This document shows positions 1 to 5,568 of a stretch of DNA of 5,948 nucleotides, one piece after another; position 1 is the first letter of the stretch; each line of letters opens with the position of its first letter. Position numbers and translations under genes: made by a program. Below the pieces are notes generated by a model. The model worked only from the letters and a program-made list of their open reading frames with translations. It searched no databases and was not told where the DNA came from. Source of the stretch: Planctomycetota bacterium (GTDB lineage: Bacteria; Planctomycetota; Phycisphaerae; UBA1845; Fen-1342); NCBI GenBank assembly GCA_030616465.1, contig JAUWXH010000150.1, positions 1 to 5,948 on the forward strand. The letters are read 5' to 3'.

Positions 1-865
1 CCTCGGTTGCATCACACGACATCGGGCTGTCCACGAACACCGGCATGCGCGGAATACGCCCCGCCACCATCTCCTCCTGGATGTAGTACACGATCGTCTG
101 TGTGCGGCCGACGGAGAACGCCGGAATGATCACCTTCCCGCCGCGCTCATGTGTACGGGACAGTATGTCAATGAACTCCTGGCGGGCCTCTTCGGCCGAC
201 TCGTTGACGCGCGCACCATAGGTGCTCTCGCAGAGGAGGACATCGACCGGCGGGAACGGCGTCGGGTCGCGGATGATCGGCTTGTCCGGGCGGCCTACGT
301 CGCCGCTGTAGTACAGTGAGGGGGTTTTGCTGTTGCGCTTGGCAAACTCCACGTGCACGCCCGCCGAGCCGAGCATATGCCCGGCATCCCGAAAACAGGC
401 CCGCAACCCGGGCACCACCTGGAACCAGTGGCCGAACGGCGTGCCGTGCATCAGCCGAATTGCCCCCACCGCGTCCTTGTCGTCGTACAGCGCCTCGATC
501 GGTCCGAGCCCCTTGCGCGAGCGACGCTTGTTGACGTAGAAAACGTCTTCCTGCTGGATGTAGGCCGAATCGGGCAGCATGAACGCGCACAGATCGCGGG
601 TGGCCGGCGTGCAATAGGCCGCGCCCTCGAAGCCGTCCCGAACCAACCGCGGCAGCCGGCCCGAATGGTCGATGTGCGCGTGCGACAAGATCACCGCGCT
701 GATCTCCTTCGGCGGGACCGGCCATTGGCGGTTCTTCTCCTCGGCCTCCACCCGGTGCCCCTGGTACAACCCGCAGTCCAGCGCCACCCAGCGGCCGTCC
801 ACGCGGATCATGTGCATCGAGCCGGTGACTTCGCCCGCCGCGCCGTAGAACAGCAGTTCGGCCAT
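1..865 (-). CDS. beta-CASP metallo-beta-lactamase-fold RNase-like hydrolase (C-terminus beyond window)
   Basis: The frame is open from the ATG at 865 to the left edge, giving 288 codons of the N-terminal part. Visible motifs are an N-terminal GAAGEVTGS (res 8-16), LDCG (29-32), the zinc-binding HAHIDH (62-67), DAGHMLGSAGV (160-170) with a metal-ligand His, SGDVGR (187-192) with the bridging Asp, CESTYG (212-217), then the start of the beta-CASP domain with IPAFSVGRTQ (247-256) and DSPM (279-282). This order matches the COG1236/YSH1-type family of RNA-processing exo/endonucleases such as Thermus TTHA0252. The expected role is zinc-dependent RNA cleavage in the cytoplasm; that is inferred from family, since other beta-CASP substrates exist. 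The missing part should hold the remaining beta-CASP motifs and the last His ligand. A strong Shine-Dalgarno sequence (AAGGAAGGAG, about 871-881) supports the start. The glycosyltransferase stop lies 33 bp upstream on the same strand, so co-transcription is plausible. Confidence 0.93.
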   Translation of the reverse strand, partial: MAELLFYGAAGEVTGSMHMIRVDGRWVALDCGLYQGHRVEAEEKNRQWPVPPKEISAVILSHAHIDHSGRLPRLVRDGFEGAAYCTPATRDLCAFMLPDSAYIQQEDVFYVNKRRSRKGLGPIEALYDDKDAVGAIRLMHGTPFGHWFQVVPGLRACFRDAGHMLGSAGVHVEFAKRNSKTPSLYYSGDVGRPDKPIIRDPTPFPPVDVLLCESTYGARVNESAEEARQEFIDILSRTHERGGKVIIPAFSVGRTQTIVYYIQEEMVAGRIPRMPVFVDSPMSCDATE

Positions 866-898
866 GCGTGACTCCTTCCTTGACTGGCAACAGGCATG

Positions 899-1882
899 CT
901 ACGAGGAGCGATCCGCGTCAGCAACACACGCCATCACTTCCGACACGACGCCCTCGAGCGAAATGCCCCAGTCATCGGGATGCGACGCGGGATCGCCGGC
1001 AACCACGCGCGCGTTCGGACCGAGCGGTCGCCAAATGGTAGGTGAGGTGGGGCCGAAGATCGTGACGGTCGGCGTGCCGACCAGTGCCGCCAGGTGCGCC
1101 GGGCCGCAGTCGTTGCTGACGAACGCCGTCGCGCCGGCGAGCAGCCCGAGCAGCTCGTTCGGTTCGGGTGCGTTTATGAGCGGGAACTCGGCGCGGATCG
1201 CGTCCAGCTCCGTCACCGACCAGCGCTCGAGCTCGACCGGACCGACGACGAAGCAAATGGGCATGCTCGCGGTACCCAACCGACGGGCCACCTCAAGGAA
1301 GCTGGACAATCGCCAACATTTGCTGCGGCCGCCGCTGCCGGGATGGATCAAGATCGGCTGCCGCCCTGCCCCAAGCAGCTCAAATGCCTGGCGGCCGCGC
1401 CTGCATACCCCGTCCGGCAGCCTCAGCGTGGAGCTGCCGCGGGTCCGGTGGACGCGGTTCGAGAACGGCAGCCCCTGGCGCTGAAGCTCGTGTTGCCACT
1501 GCGTCGTGATGTGCGTGTTCAGGCCGGGTTCGGGCCGGGGGTCGAAGCTGTACACCGCCTGCGGCCCGAGCAGTCTCAGGCGGCGATGCACGACCGAATC
1601 AACATCCGCCAGTGCGTTCAGCACATGTCGTCCGGCCACGAGTTCCCGCAGCTGGTCCGGCGGCGATTCGTCGCTTTCCGCGTAAAGCCGGTGCAGGCCG
1701 AGGCCTTCGATGGATTGCCTCGAGACGGCGGGCCGGCAGTTCGACAGATCGCCGGGATCGCTGCGCGAGAGAATGTGAAGCTTGCTGCTCCCGTTCACGC
1801 CGGGCAGACGCAGCGCAAGTTGGATGGTAAGGATCAGGTCACCGAGCGCCCCGGCGTGAAGAATGAGCCAATCGTCAGCCAT
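899..1882 (-). CDS. family 9 glycosyltransferase (ADP-heptose:LPS heptosyltransferase-like)
   Basis: The predicted protein has 327 residues. It shows the GT9 layout: an N-terminal Rossmann start with HAGALGDLILTIQLALRL (res 9-26), the mid-protein HPGSGGRSKCW (180-190) that opens the nucleotide-sugar domain, and SNDCGPAHLAALVGTPTV (256-273) followed by FGPTSP and WRPLG (284-288). GT9 enzymes transfer heptose or another sugar from a nucleotide donor to lipopolysaccharide or other glycans at the inner face of the membrane. Donor and acceptor cannot be read from the sequence. The ATG at 1882 is preferred because the family motif then sits near the N-terminus. An in-frame GTG at 1936 would add 18 residues (MSARSAAPSPPSGVYCIA) unlike the family and overlap the upstream gene by 11 bp. 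Neither start has a clear Shine-Dalgarno sequence; a TATACT hexamer lies 8 nt before the ATG. The beta-CASP gene follows after 33 bp. Confidence 0.9.
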   Translation of the reverse strand: MADDWLILHAGALGDLILTIQLALRLPGVNGSSKLHILSRSDPGDLSNCRPAVSRQSIEGLGLHRLYAESDESPPDQLRELVAGRHVLNALADVDSVVHRRLRLLGPQAVYSFDPRPEPGLNTHITTQWQHELQRQGLPFSNRVHRTRGSSTLRLPDGVCRRGRQAFELLGAGRQPILIHPGSGGRSKCWRLSSFLEVARRLGTASMPICFVVGPVELERWSVTELDAIRAEFPLINAPEPNELLGLLAGATAFVSNDCGPAHLAALVGTPTVTIFGPTSPTIWRPLGPNARVVAGDPASHPDDWGISLEGVVSEVMACVADADRSS

Positions 1883-1890
1883 CGCGATGC

Positions 1891-1896
1891 AGTATA
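1891..1896 (-). promoter_or_regulatory. candidate -10 hexamer (TATACT) for the glycosyltransferase gene
   Basis: On the minus strand TATACT (5 of 6 to TATAAT) ends 8 nt before the ATG at 1882, inside the 43-bp gap after the 76-residue gene. Transcription would start within a base or two of the start codon, giving a leaderless or nearly leaderless mRNA. No good -35 hexamer is visible at 16-18 bp, so this is a weak call, supported mainly by the lack of a Shine-Dalgarno sequence and the similar layout at mnmA. Confidence 0.35.
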
Positions 1897-1925
1897 CGCC
1901 TGACGGAGGGCTTGGCGCAGCGGAC

Positions 1926-2156
1926 CTAGCACTCACACCTATCTTGGGAGCGTTTTCCTTTAGACGGCTTGGCGGCCACGACCCGTTCGATCTCCTCGGC
2001 CGACATGCCGCGTTCGGCCAACGTGCGCTTCAGTTCGTTCTCGGACGTGGTTTTGGCGATCTTGTACCAGAAGGTGGCAACGATCGCCACAATGGGGATG
2101 CCGCAACCCATCACGACGCCGAGTGTGTCTACATTCCAGTCGATTTCCGCAAACAC
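1926..2156 (-). CDS. small single-pass membrane protein, function unknown
   Basis: The protein has 76 residues and starts with GTG at 2156. A clear Shine-Dalgarno sequence (AAGGAG at 2164-2169, 7 nt spacing) supports the start. After a short acidic N-terminus there is one hydrophobic segment (about res 12-30), followed by a lysine-containing stretch. This predicts N-outside, C-inside by the positive-inside rule. The cytoplasmic tail has a probable amphipathic helix with ELKRTLAERGMSAEEIERVV (41-60), then a basic end, KPSKGKRSQDRCEC. The 'L-ERGMSAEEIERV' tail behind one helix is a layout I associate with uncharacterised planctomycete proteins; I know no assigned function. The tail resembles a short oligomerisation or protein-binding helix, possibly a membrane anchor for a partner. 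The gene sits 165 bp after mnmA and 43 bp before the glycosyltransferase, probably in the same transcript as the latter. Confidence 0.82.
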   Translation of the reverse strand: MFAEIDWNVDTLGVVMGCGIPIVAIVATFWYKIAKTTSENELKRTLAERGMSAEEIERVVAAKPSKGKRSQDRCEC

Positions 2157-2223
2157 GGAGGTTCTCCTTCTGTCTCAGGCCGGGCGCCACGCGCCGAGCA
2201 CGCGCGCCCGCCGCGCGTCCACC

Positions 2224-2229
2224 ATTGTA
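2224..2229 (-). promoter_or_regulatory. candidate -10 hexamer (TACAAT) for the 76-residue membrane protein gene
   Basis: TACAAT on the minus strand is 5 of 6 to the sigma70 -10 consensus and would place transcription start near 2217, leaving a leader of about 60 nt before the GTG at 2156. The same hexamer precedes mnmA. I found no convincing -35 at 16-18 bp, so the call is tentative. Confidence 0.3.
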
Positions 2230-2235
2230 TTCGAG

Positions 2236-2278
2236 GCGAGCCCAACCGATATTTGCGGCTCGCGGGTTTTGCGAGCCC
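2236..2278 (-). other. overlapping alternative hairpins between mnmA and the membrane protein gene
   Basis: GGCTCGC (2257-2263) and GCGAGCC (2271-2277) form a perfect 7-bp stem with a 7-nt loop. A second copy of the pairing arm, GCGAGCC, lies at 2236-2242, so the central arm can pair with either side. No T-run follows on the minus strand, so this is not a textbook intrinsic terminator for mnmA. It could be a weak terminator, a REP-like palindrome or a transcript-stabilising structure. The sequence shows the pairing; the role is inference. Confidence 0.45.
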
Positions 2279-2321
2279 CGTTTTCGTCATCGCCCGCCCC
2301 GGCCTACGCGCCTGCGGCCCC

Positions 2322-3557
2322 TCAAGGGCCTCGAATCCAGCCGCCGCCGAGGACCAGCTCGCCGTCGTAGAAGACAGCCGCCTGGCCGGGTGTGACCGCC
2401 GGCTGGGGTTCGTCGAAAGCCGCCTCGACCCCGCCGTCGGGCCGCAGGCGGATTCGACCCGCAGCTGGCGCGTGCATGTGGCGAATCTTGATTTCGGCCG
2501 GACACCACTCCCCTGCCGGCGGCGGGTCGGTCAGCCAACTTACCTGGTCGGCAACCAGCCCGCCGTTGAGCAGCTCCTCACGCGGGCCGACCGTGACAGT
2601 GTTGGCGGCTACGTCCAGTCTGGTCACGTAAATGGGCTTGCCGGTGGCGATGCCCAACCCACGGCGCTGGCCAATGGTGTACGACGCGACGCCCTCGTGC
2701 GTGCCGAGCACGTTGCCGGCCGAGTCGCGGACTTCGCCCGACTGCCGAGTTCCCGGCCGCCGCTCTTGCACCAGCCGCCGATAGTCATTGTCCGGCACAA
2801 AACAGATTTCCTGGCTTTCGGGCTTGTCGTGGACGCGCAGCCCCAGCCCTGCTGCGATCCGCCGCACTTCGGCCTTGTCCGCGATCTCGCCGAGAGGGAA
2901 CAGGCAGCGCGGCAGGTCATCGCGACGGATACCGAACAGCACGTACGACTGGTCCTTCGCCCGATTGAGCGATCGCGCGAGGTAGACCGCTTGATCGCAG
3001 CTCTGATTGGCAAGCATGCCCCCGCGCTCGACCCTCTGACTGGACGAGACATCCACATTCCCACCTCCCCACCTTCCCACCTTCCCACCCACGATGCGGG
3101 CGTAATGCCCCGTGGCGACGAACTCGGCCTCCAGCACGTCGGCGTAGCGCAGCAGCTTGCCGAACTTCAGGTGAGTGTTGCACATGATGCACGGGTTCGG
3201 CGTACGGCCCCGGCAGTACTCGTCCACGAAGTAGTCGATGATCCGGTCGAAGTCCTGCTCGAAATTAAGGGCGTAGAACGGGATGCCCAGTCGGCCCGCG
3301 ATCGCACGCGCGTCGATCGCATCTTCCACCGAGCAGCACCCGTGCCGCAACGACCGCGGCCGGGTGGCACGGCCGTGTCGGCTGTGCTCGCTACCATCGG
3401 TCTCAAGCGCGTACGGCTCCTCCGGCTGCTGCGCGTGAACACCGACGCGCATGAACACGCCGACGCACTCGTACCCCTGCTCCTTGAGCAGACCGGCGGC
3501 GACAGACGAGTCCACACCGCCCGACATCGCCACGATGACCTTGCCGTTGCGTGACAT
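2322..3557 (-). CDS. mnmA: tRNA-specific 2-thiouridylase MnmA
   Basis: MnmA adenylates and then thiolates C2 of wobble uridine 34 in tRNA-Lys, -Glu and -Gln, using ATP and sulfur from a cysteine desulfurase relay in the cytoplasm. The 411-residue protein has the PP-loop SGGVDSS (res 12-18), RTPNPCIMCN (118-127) with the expected nucleophile Cys126, LKFGKL, ATGHYAR (148-154), KDQSYVLFGI (201-210), ESQEICFV (247-254) with the second catalytic Cys252, TIGQRRGLGI, and the C-terminal beta-barrel ending in VFYDGELVLGGGWI. The ATG at 3557 is chosen because SGGVDSS then lies at the usual distance; a GTG at 3581 would add eight residues. Neither has a Shine-Dalgarno sequence. The protein is about 40-50 residues longer than typical. 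The extra residues fall at about 43-72 and 156-192, and both stretches are encoded by repeat-like DNA. All catalytic motifs are intact, so it is probably functional. Confidence 0.96.
   Translation of the reverse strand: MSRNGKVIVAMSGGVDSSVAAGLLKEQGYECVGVFMRVGVHAQQPEEPYALETDGSEHSRHGRATRPRSLRHGCCSVEDAIDARAIAGRLGIPFYALNFEQDFDRIIDYFVDEYCRGRTPNPCIMCNTHLKFGKLLRYADVLEAEFVATGHYARIVGGKVGRWGGGNVDVSSSQRVERGGMLANQSCDQAVYLARSLNRAKDQSYVLFGIRRDDLPRCLFPLGEIADKAEVRRIAAGLGLRVHDKPESQEICFVPDNDYRRLVQERRPGTRQSGEVRDSAGNVLGTHEGVASYTIGQRRGLGIATGKPIYVTRLDVAANTVTVGPREELLNGGLVADQVSWLTDPPPAGEWCPAEIKIRHMHAPAAGRIRLRPDGGVEAAFDEPQPAVTPGQAAVFYDGELVLGGGWIRGP
3058..3089 (-). repeat. four tandem 8-bp units inside mnmA, also a G-quadruplex motif
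   Basis: Read on the plus strand, the unit TTCCCACC occurs four times in a row, with one mismatch in the second copy (TCCCCACC). On the coding strand this gives five G-runs (GGG or GGGG between 3060 and 3090) separated by 1-5 nt, which meets the standard intramolecular G-quadruplex pattern. It encodes GGKVGRWGGGN (res 157-167) in an expanded loop between ATGHYAR and KDQSYVL. The period of 8 is not a multiple of 3, so gain or loss of one unit would shift the mnmA frame. Confidence 0.85.
3367..3387. repeat. imperfect palindrome embedded in the mnmA coding region
   Basis: GCACGGCC (3367-3374) and GGCTGTGC (3380-3387) pair over 8 bp with one G-T wobble around a 5-nt loop. Flanking GGTGGC and GCTACC extend the symmetry imperfectly. 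It lies in the stretch encoding the extra residues 45-72 of MnmA (ETDGSEHSRHGRATRPRSLR), which are charged, Arg/His-rich and absent from typical MnmA. It looks like a short palindromic element in a tolerated loop; whether it is repeated in the genome cannot be seen here. Confidence 0.5.
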
Positions 3558-3563
3558 ATTCAA

Positions 3564-3593
3564 ATTGTACTGGCGATCCACCGTTCATGGCAC
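3564..3593 (-). promoter_or_regulatory. candidate mnmA promoter (GTGCCA-N18-TACAAT) at leaderless distance
   Basis: On the minus strand TACAAT (3564-3569) ends 6 nt before the ATG at 3557. GTGCCA (3588-3593), 4 of 6 to TTGACA, lies 18 bp upstream of it. Transcription would begin at or next to the A of the ATG, so the mRNA would be leaderless; this fits the absence of a Shine-Dalgarno sequence. It also argues against the upstream GTG at 3581, which lies between the two hexamers. Confidence 0.5.
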
Positions 3594-3603
3594 GGCGACG
3601 CTG

Positions 3604-3621
3604 CGCAGGCCAAAGCCCGCG
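3604..3621 (-). other. GC-rich hairpin between the amidohydrolase gene and mnmA
   Basis: Minus-strand RNA can fold CGCGGGC-TTTG-GCCTGCG, a 7-bp stem with one G-U wobble and a 4-nt loop, starting 32 nt after the amidohydrolase stop. No U-run follows. It could be a weak terminator or a degenerate REP-like palindrome of the 'CCGCGGGC...GCCCGCGG' type. Confidence 0.4.
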
Positions 3622-3653
3622 GTCCTTCCTGAGATGTGCGGGTTACCGGCGAC

Positions 3654-5351
3654 TCAAGGGGTGCCGGACCTCCGGTAGACCGTTTCGCCGCCGATGATGG
3701 TTTGGAGCACCTTCGTTTCCAGGATCGCCCTCGGCTCGCAGGTCATGATGTCGCGGTCGATGACGATGAAGTCGGCCAGCTTGCCCACTTCGAGCGAGCC
3801 CTTCTGCGACTCCTCAAAGGCGGCGTAGGAGGCGTCGAGCGTGAACGCGCGCAGGGCCTCCGCGCGGCTCATGCGATCCTCCGGCTGCCAGCCGCCGGAC
3901 GGCTCGCCGGCGTGGTTTTGCCGCGTGACGGACGCGTAAATGCCGAAGAACGGGTTGTGCGACTCGACGGGGAAGTCGCTGCCGGCAGGGATGCGCACGC
4001 CGGTGCGCAGCAGTTTGGCCCAGGCGTACGCCCCCGCCGCCCGCCGCTCACCCACGCGCGCGTACACCCAACGCATATCGCTCGTACAGTGTGTCGGCTG
4101 CATCGACGGAATCACCTCCAGCTTGGCGAAACGCGGGATGTCCTCCAGCGACAGAACCTGAGCATGCTCGACGCGGAAGCGATGATCCTGGCGCGGATGG
4201 CGACTCAGTGCCAGGGCGTATGCATTCAGAGTCTCACGGTTGCCTCGATCGCCAATCGCGTGCGTGCAAACCTGGTAGCCATTCAGCAGTGCATCCTCGG
4301 CCACCATGCGGATGAACTCCGGCCTGCCCACTGCCAGGCCGGTGTAAGGGTTGCCGTCGGCGTCCGTGGGCCGGTCGCTGTACGGTTCCAGCAGCCACGC
4401 CCCACGCGAGCCCAGCGCCCCGTCAACGTAGAGCTTGGCGCTGCGTACCGTGAGCCGATCGCCGATCAGCTTGCCGTGCTCCTTGAAGTACCCGATCGCC
4501 GCGTGGGCGGCGACCATGGCGTAGACGCGTAGCTTGAGCCGGCCCGAATCGGCCAACTCGTGGTAGACCGCGATCTCCGCCGGCGCGACACCCGCGTCGT
4601 GCACCCCCGTCAGCCCGACTGACAGGCACATCTGCTGCGCCTTGAGGATCAACGCGGCCGTGTCGGTGACCCCGGCCTCGACGCGGCGGGCGATGAGCCC
4701 CTCGGCGTTATCCACAAAGATGCCGGTCGGATCGCCCCCGTCATCGCGAATGATCTCGCCGCCCGCTGGATCAGGCGTGTCGCGCGTGATGCCGGCGAGC
4801 TTCATCGCGGCAGCGTTCGCCAGCCCGGCGTGCCCGTCCACGCGCGTCAGCCAAACGGGGTTGTTCGGGCTGACCTCGCTCAGCTTGTGATGCGTCGGCA
4901 GCTTGCGACCCGGCCAGTTCTCGTGATCCCACCGGCCGCCGACGATCCACTCTCCCGGCTGCGCTTCCTTCACGCGCGCCGCGACGGCCGCAACGAGGTC
5001 CTTATAGGAGCGCGCCTCGCTCAGATCGATCCGGCCGAGGCCGAAGCTGCCCAGACTCGCCACGTGACAATGAGCGTCGATCAACCCCGGCAAGACGGTG
5101 CGCCCACCCAGATCACATATCTTCGTCCGCGGCTGCACGAGCTTGCGGACCTCGGCGTTCGAGCCAACTGCGACGATCCGATCTCCCGCGACGCCGAGCG
5201 CCTCCGCCCGCGGCCGCGCCGGATCGAGCGTGTAGATATTGCCATCGACGTAGATGACCTCCGGCGGCGGTTGCTGGGCAAACAGGTTGGCGGCGCCGGC
5301 CATAAGCAACGCCCCGGTGGCGAACGCGGGGGTCCGAATCAGGCGTGTCAT
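3654..5351 (-). CDS. exported YtcJ-like metal-dependent amidohydrolase (Amidohydrolase_3 family)
   Basis: The predicted precursor has 565 residues. It begins with a signal peptide (basic MTRLIR, hydrophobic about 10-24, likely signal peptidase I cut after NLFA, res 25). It then shows the composite-domain amidohydrolase pattern: VLPGLIDAHCH (86-96) with the first metal ligands His94 and His96, VDGHAG (171-176), KLYVDGALGSRGAWL (306-320) with the expected metal-bridging lysine, CTHAIGDRGN (362-371) with His364, RVEHAQ (393-398) with His396, GSDFPVE (457-463) with Asp459, and the closing GSLEVGKLADFIVID (518-532). The family hydrolyses amide or imide bonds of unknown natural substrates. Location is inferred as periplasmic or outside the cytoplasm. 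The ATG at 5351 is chosen over an in-frame ATG at 5435 because it gives a normal signal peptide and has a strong Shine-Dalgarno sequence. The next gene, mnmA, is 96 bp downstream and probably unrelated in function. Confidence 0.93.
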   Translation of the reverse strand: MTRLIRTPAFATGALLMAGAANLFAQQPPPEVIYVDGNIYTLDPARPRAEALGVAGDRIVAVGSNAEVRKLVQPRTKICDLGGRTVLPGLIDAHCHVASLGSFGLGRIDLSEARSYKDLVAAVAARVKEAQPGEWIVGGRWDHENWPGRKLPTHHKLSEVSPNNPVWLTRVDGHAGLANAAAMKLAGITRDTPDPAGGEIIRDDGGDPTGIFVDNAEGLIARRVEAGVTDTAALILKAQQMCLSVGLTGVHDAGVAPAEIAVYHELADSGRLKLRVYAMVAAHAAIGYFKEHGKLIGDRLTVRSAKLYVDGALGSRGAWLLEPYSDRPTDADGNPYTGLAVGRPEFIRMVAEDALLNGYQVCTHAIGDRGNRETLNAYALALSRHPRQDHRFRVEHAQVLSLEDIPRFAKLEVIPSMQPTHCTSDMRWVYARVGERRAAGAYAWAKLLRTGVRIPAGSDFPVESHNPFFGIYASVTRQNHAGEPSGGWQPEDRMSRAEALRAFTLDASYAAFEESQKGSLEVGKLADFIVIDRDIMTCEPRAILETKVLQTIIGGETVYRRSGTP

Positions 5352-5354
5352 GAT

Positions 5355-5361
5355 CCTCCTC
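5355..5361 (-). promoter_or_regulatory. ribosome binding site deciding the amidohydrolase start
   Basis: GAGGAGG on the minus strand ends 3 nt before the ATG at 5351. The spacing is short but the match is strong. The alternative ATG at 5435 has no such site and would put 28 extra residues in front of an otherwise normal signal peptide. Confidence 0.75.
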
Positions 5362-5440
5362 GGTAGAGCCAGCCAGATGGCGCAAGAACCGCGCAAGCGC
5401 GTGTCGAAGCCGCGCCACAAACGCAGCTCACGCATCGCAA

Positions 5441-5469
5441 ATCATACCACCAGCGGCCAGTGGTGCCAC
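5441..5469 (-). promoter_or_regulatory. candidate amidohydrolase promoter (GTGGCA-N17-TATGAT, extended -10)
   Basis: TATGAT (5441-5446) is 5 of 6 to consensus and preceded by TGG, an extended -10 element. GTGGCA (5464-5469) lies 17 bp upstream and is 4 of 6 to TTGACA. Transcription would start near 5434, leaving a leader of about 83 nt before the ATG at 5351. This is the best-matched minus-strand promoter in the window. Its -35 touches the palindrome at 5469-5480. Confidence 0.55.
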
Positions 5470-5480
5470 GAGCCGGCTCG
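5469..5480. promoter_or_regulatory. perfect 12-bp palindrome in the divergent promoter region
   Basis: CGAGCCGGCTCG is its own reverse complement. It lies between the two divergent -35 hexamers, abutting the minus-strand one and 13 bp from the plus-strand one. The position suits a dimeric regulator acting on both genes, but GC-rich palindromes of this length also arise by chance or as REP-like sequences. No regulator gene is in the window. Confidence 0.4.
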
Positions 5481-5493
5481 CCCCGCCACCAAC

Positions 5494-5521
5494 TTGACCC
5501 GGCCAGTTGGGGACGTATAGC
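5494..5521 (+). promoter_or_regulatory. candidate promoter of the YWTD-propeller gene (TTGACC-N16-TATAGC)
   Basis: TTGACC (5494-5499) is 5 of 6 to the -35 consensus and TATAGC (5516-5521) is 4 of 6 to the -10, with 16 bp between. Transcription would start near 5528, about 40 nt before the ATG at 5569. A 6-bp inverted repeat, CCAACT (5489-5494) and AGTTGG (5505-5510), straddles the -35 and could be an operator. Confidence 0.5.
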
Positions 5522-5568
5522 ATTCAGCGCGGTGGTGTGTGACGGTGCGGCAGACTGGAGGACACGTG

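Noticed and set aside
168..890. 240-codon minus-strand frame overlapping the beta-CASP gene
   Set aside because: It is a shifted frame of the same DNA. The true frame has HAHIDH and the other family motifs and a Shine-Dalgarno sequence; this one is low-complexity Arg/Gly/Ala.
1094..1903. 269-codon plus-strand frame opposite the glycosyltransferase
   Set aside because: Antisense shadow without motifs; the minus-strand frame has the GT9 signature.
2316..2330. GGCCC-CTCAA-GGGCC hairpin as an mnmA terminator
   Set aside because: The stem is only 5 bp, overlaps the mnmA stop codon and has no T-run after it.
1863..3554. 563-codon open frame on the plus strand
   Set aside because: It lies antisense to mnmA, the small membrane gene and the start of the glycosyltransferase. 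Its product has no recognisable motif and is biased in composition, while the minus-strand frames carry complete family motifs. Long antisense frames are common in GC-rich DNA.
3636..4532. 298-codon plus-strand open frame opposite the amidohydrolase gene
   Set aside because: No domain, no ribosome binding site, and fully antisense to a well-supported gene.
5352..5435. 28-residue N-terminal extension of the amidohydrolase from the ATG at 5435
   Set aside because: A TATGAT box sits 5 nt upstream, so a leaderless start is conceivable, but the extension would bury the signal peptide and the internal ATG has a strong Shine-Dalgarno sequence.
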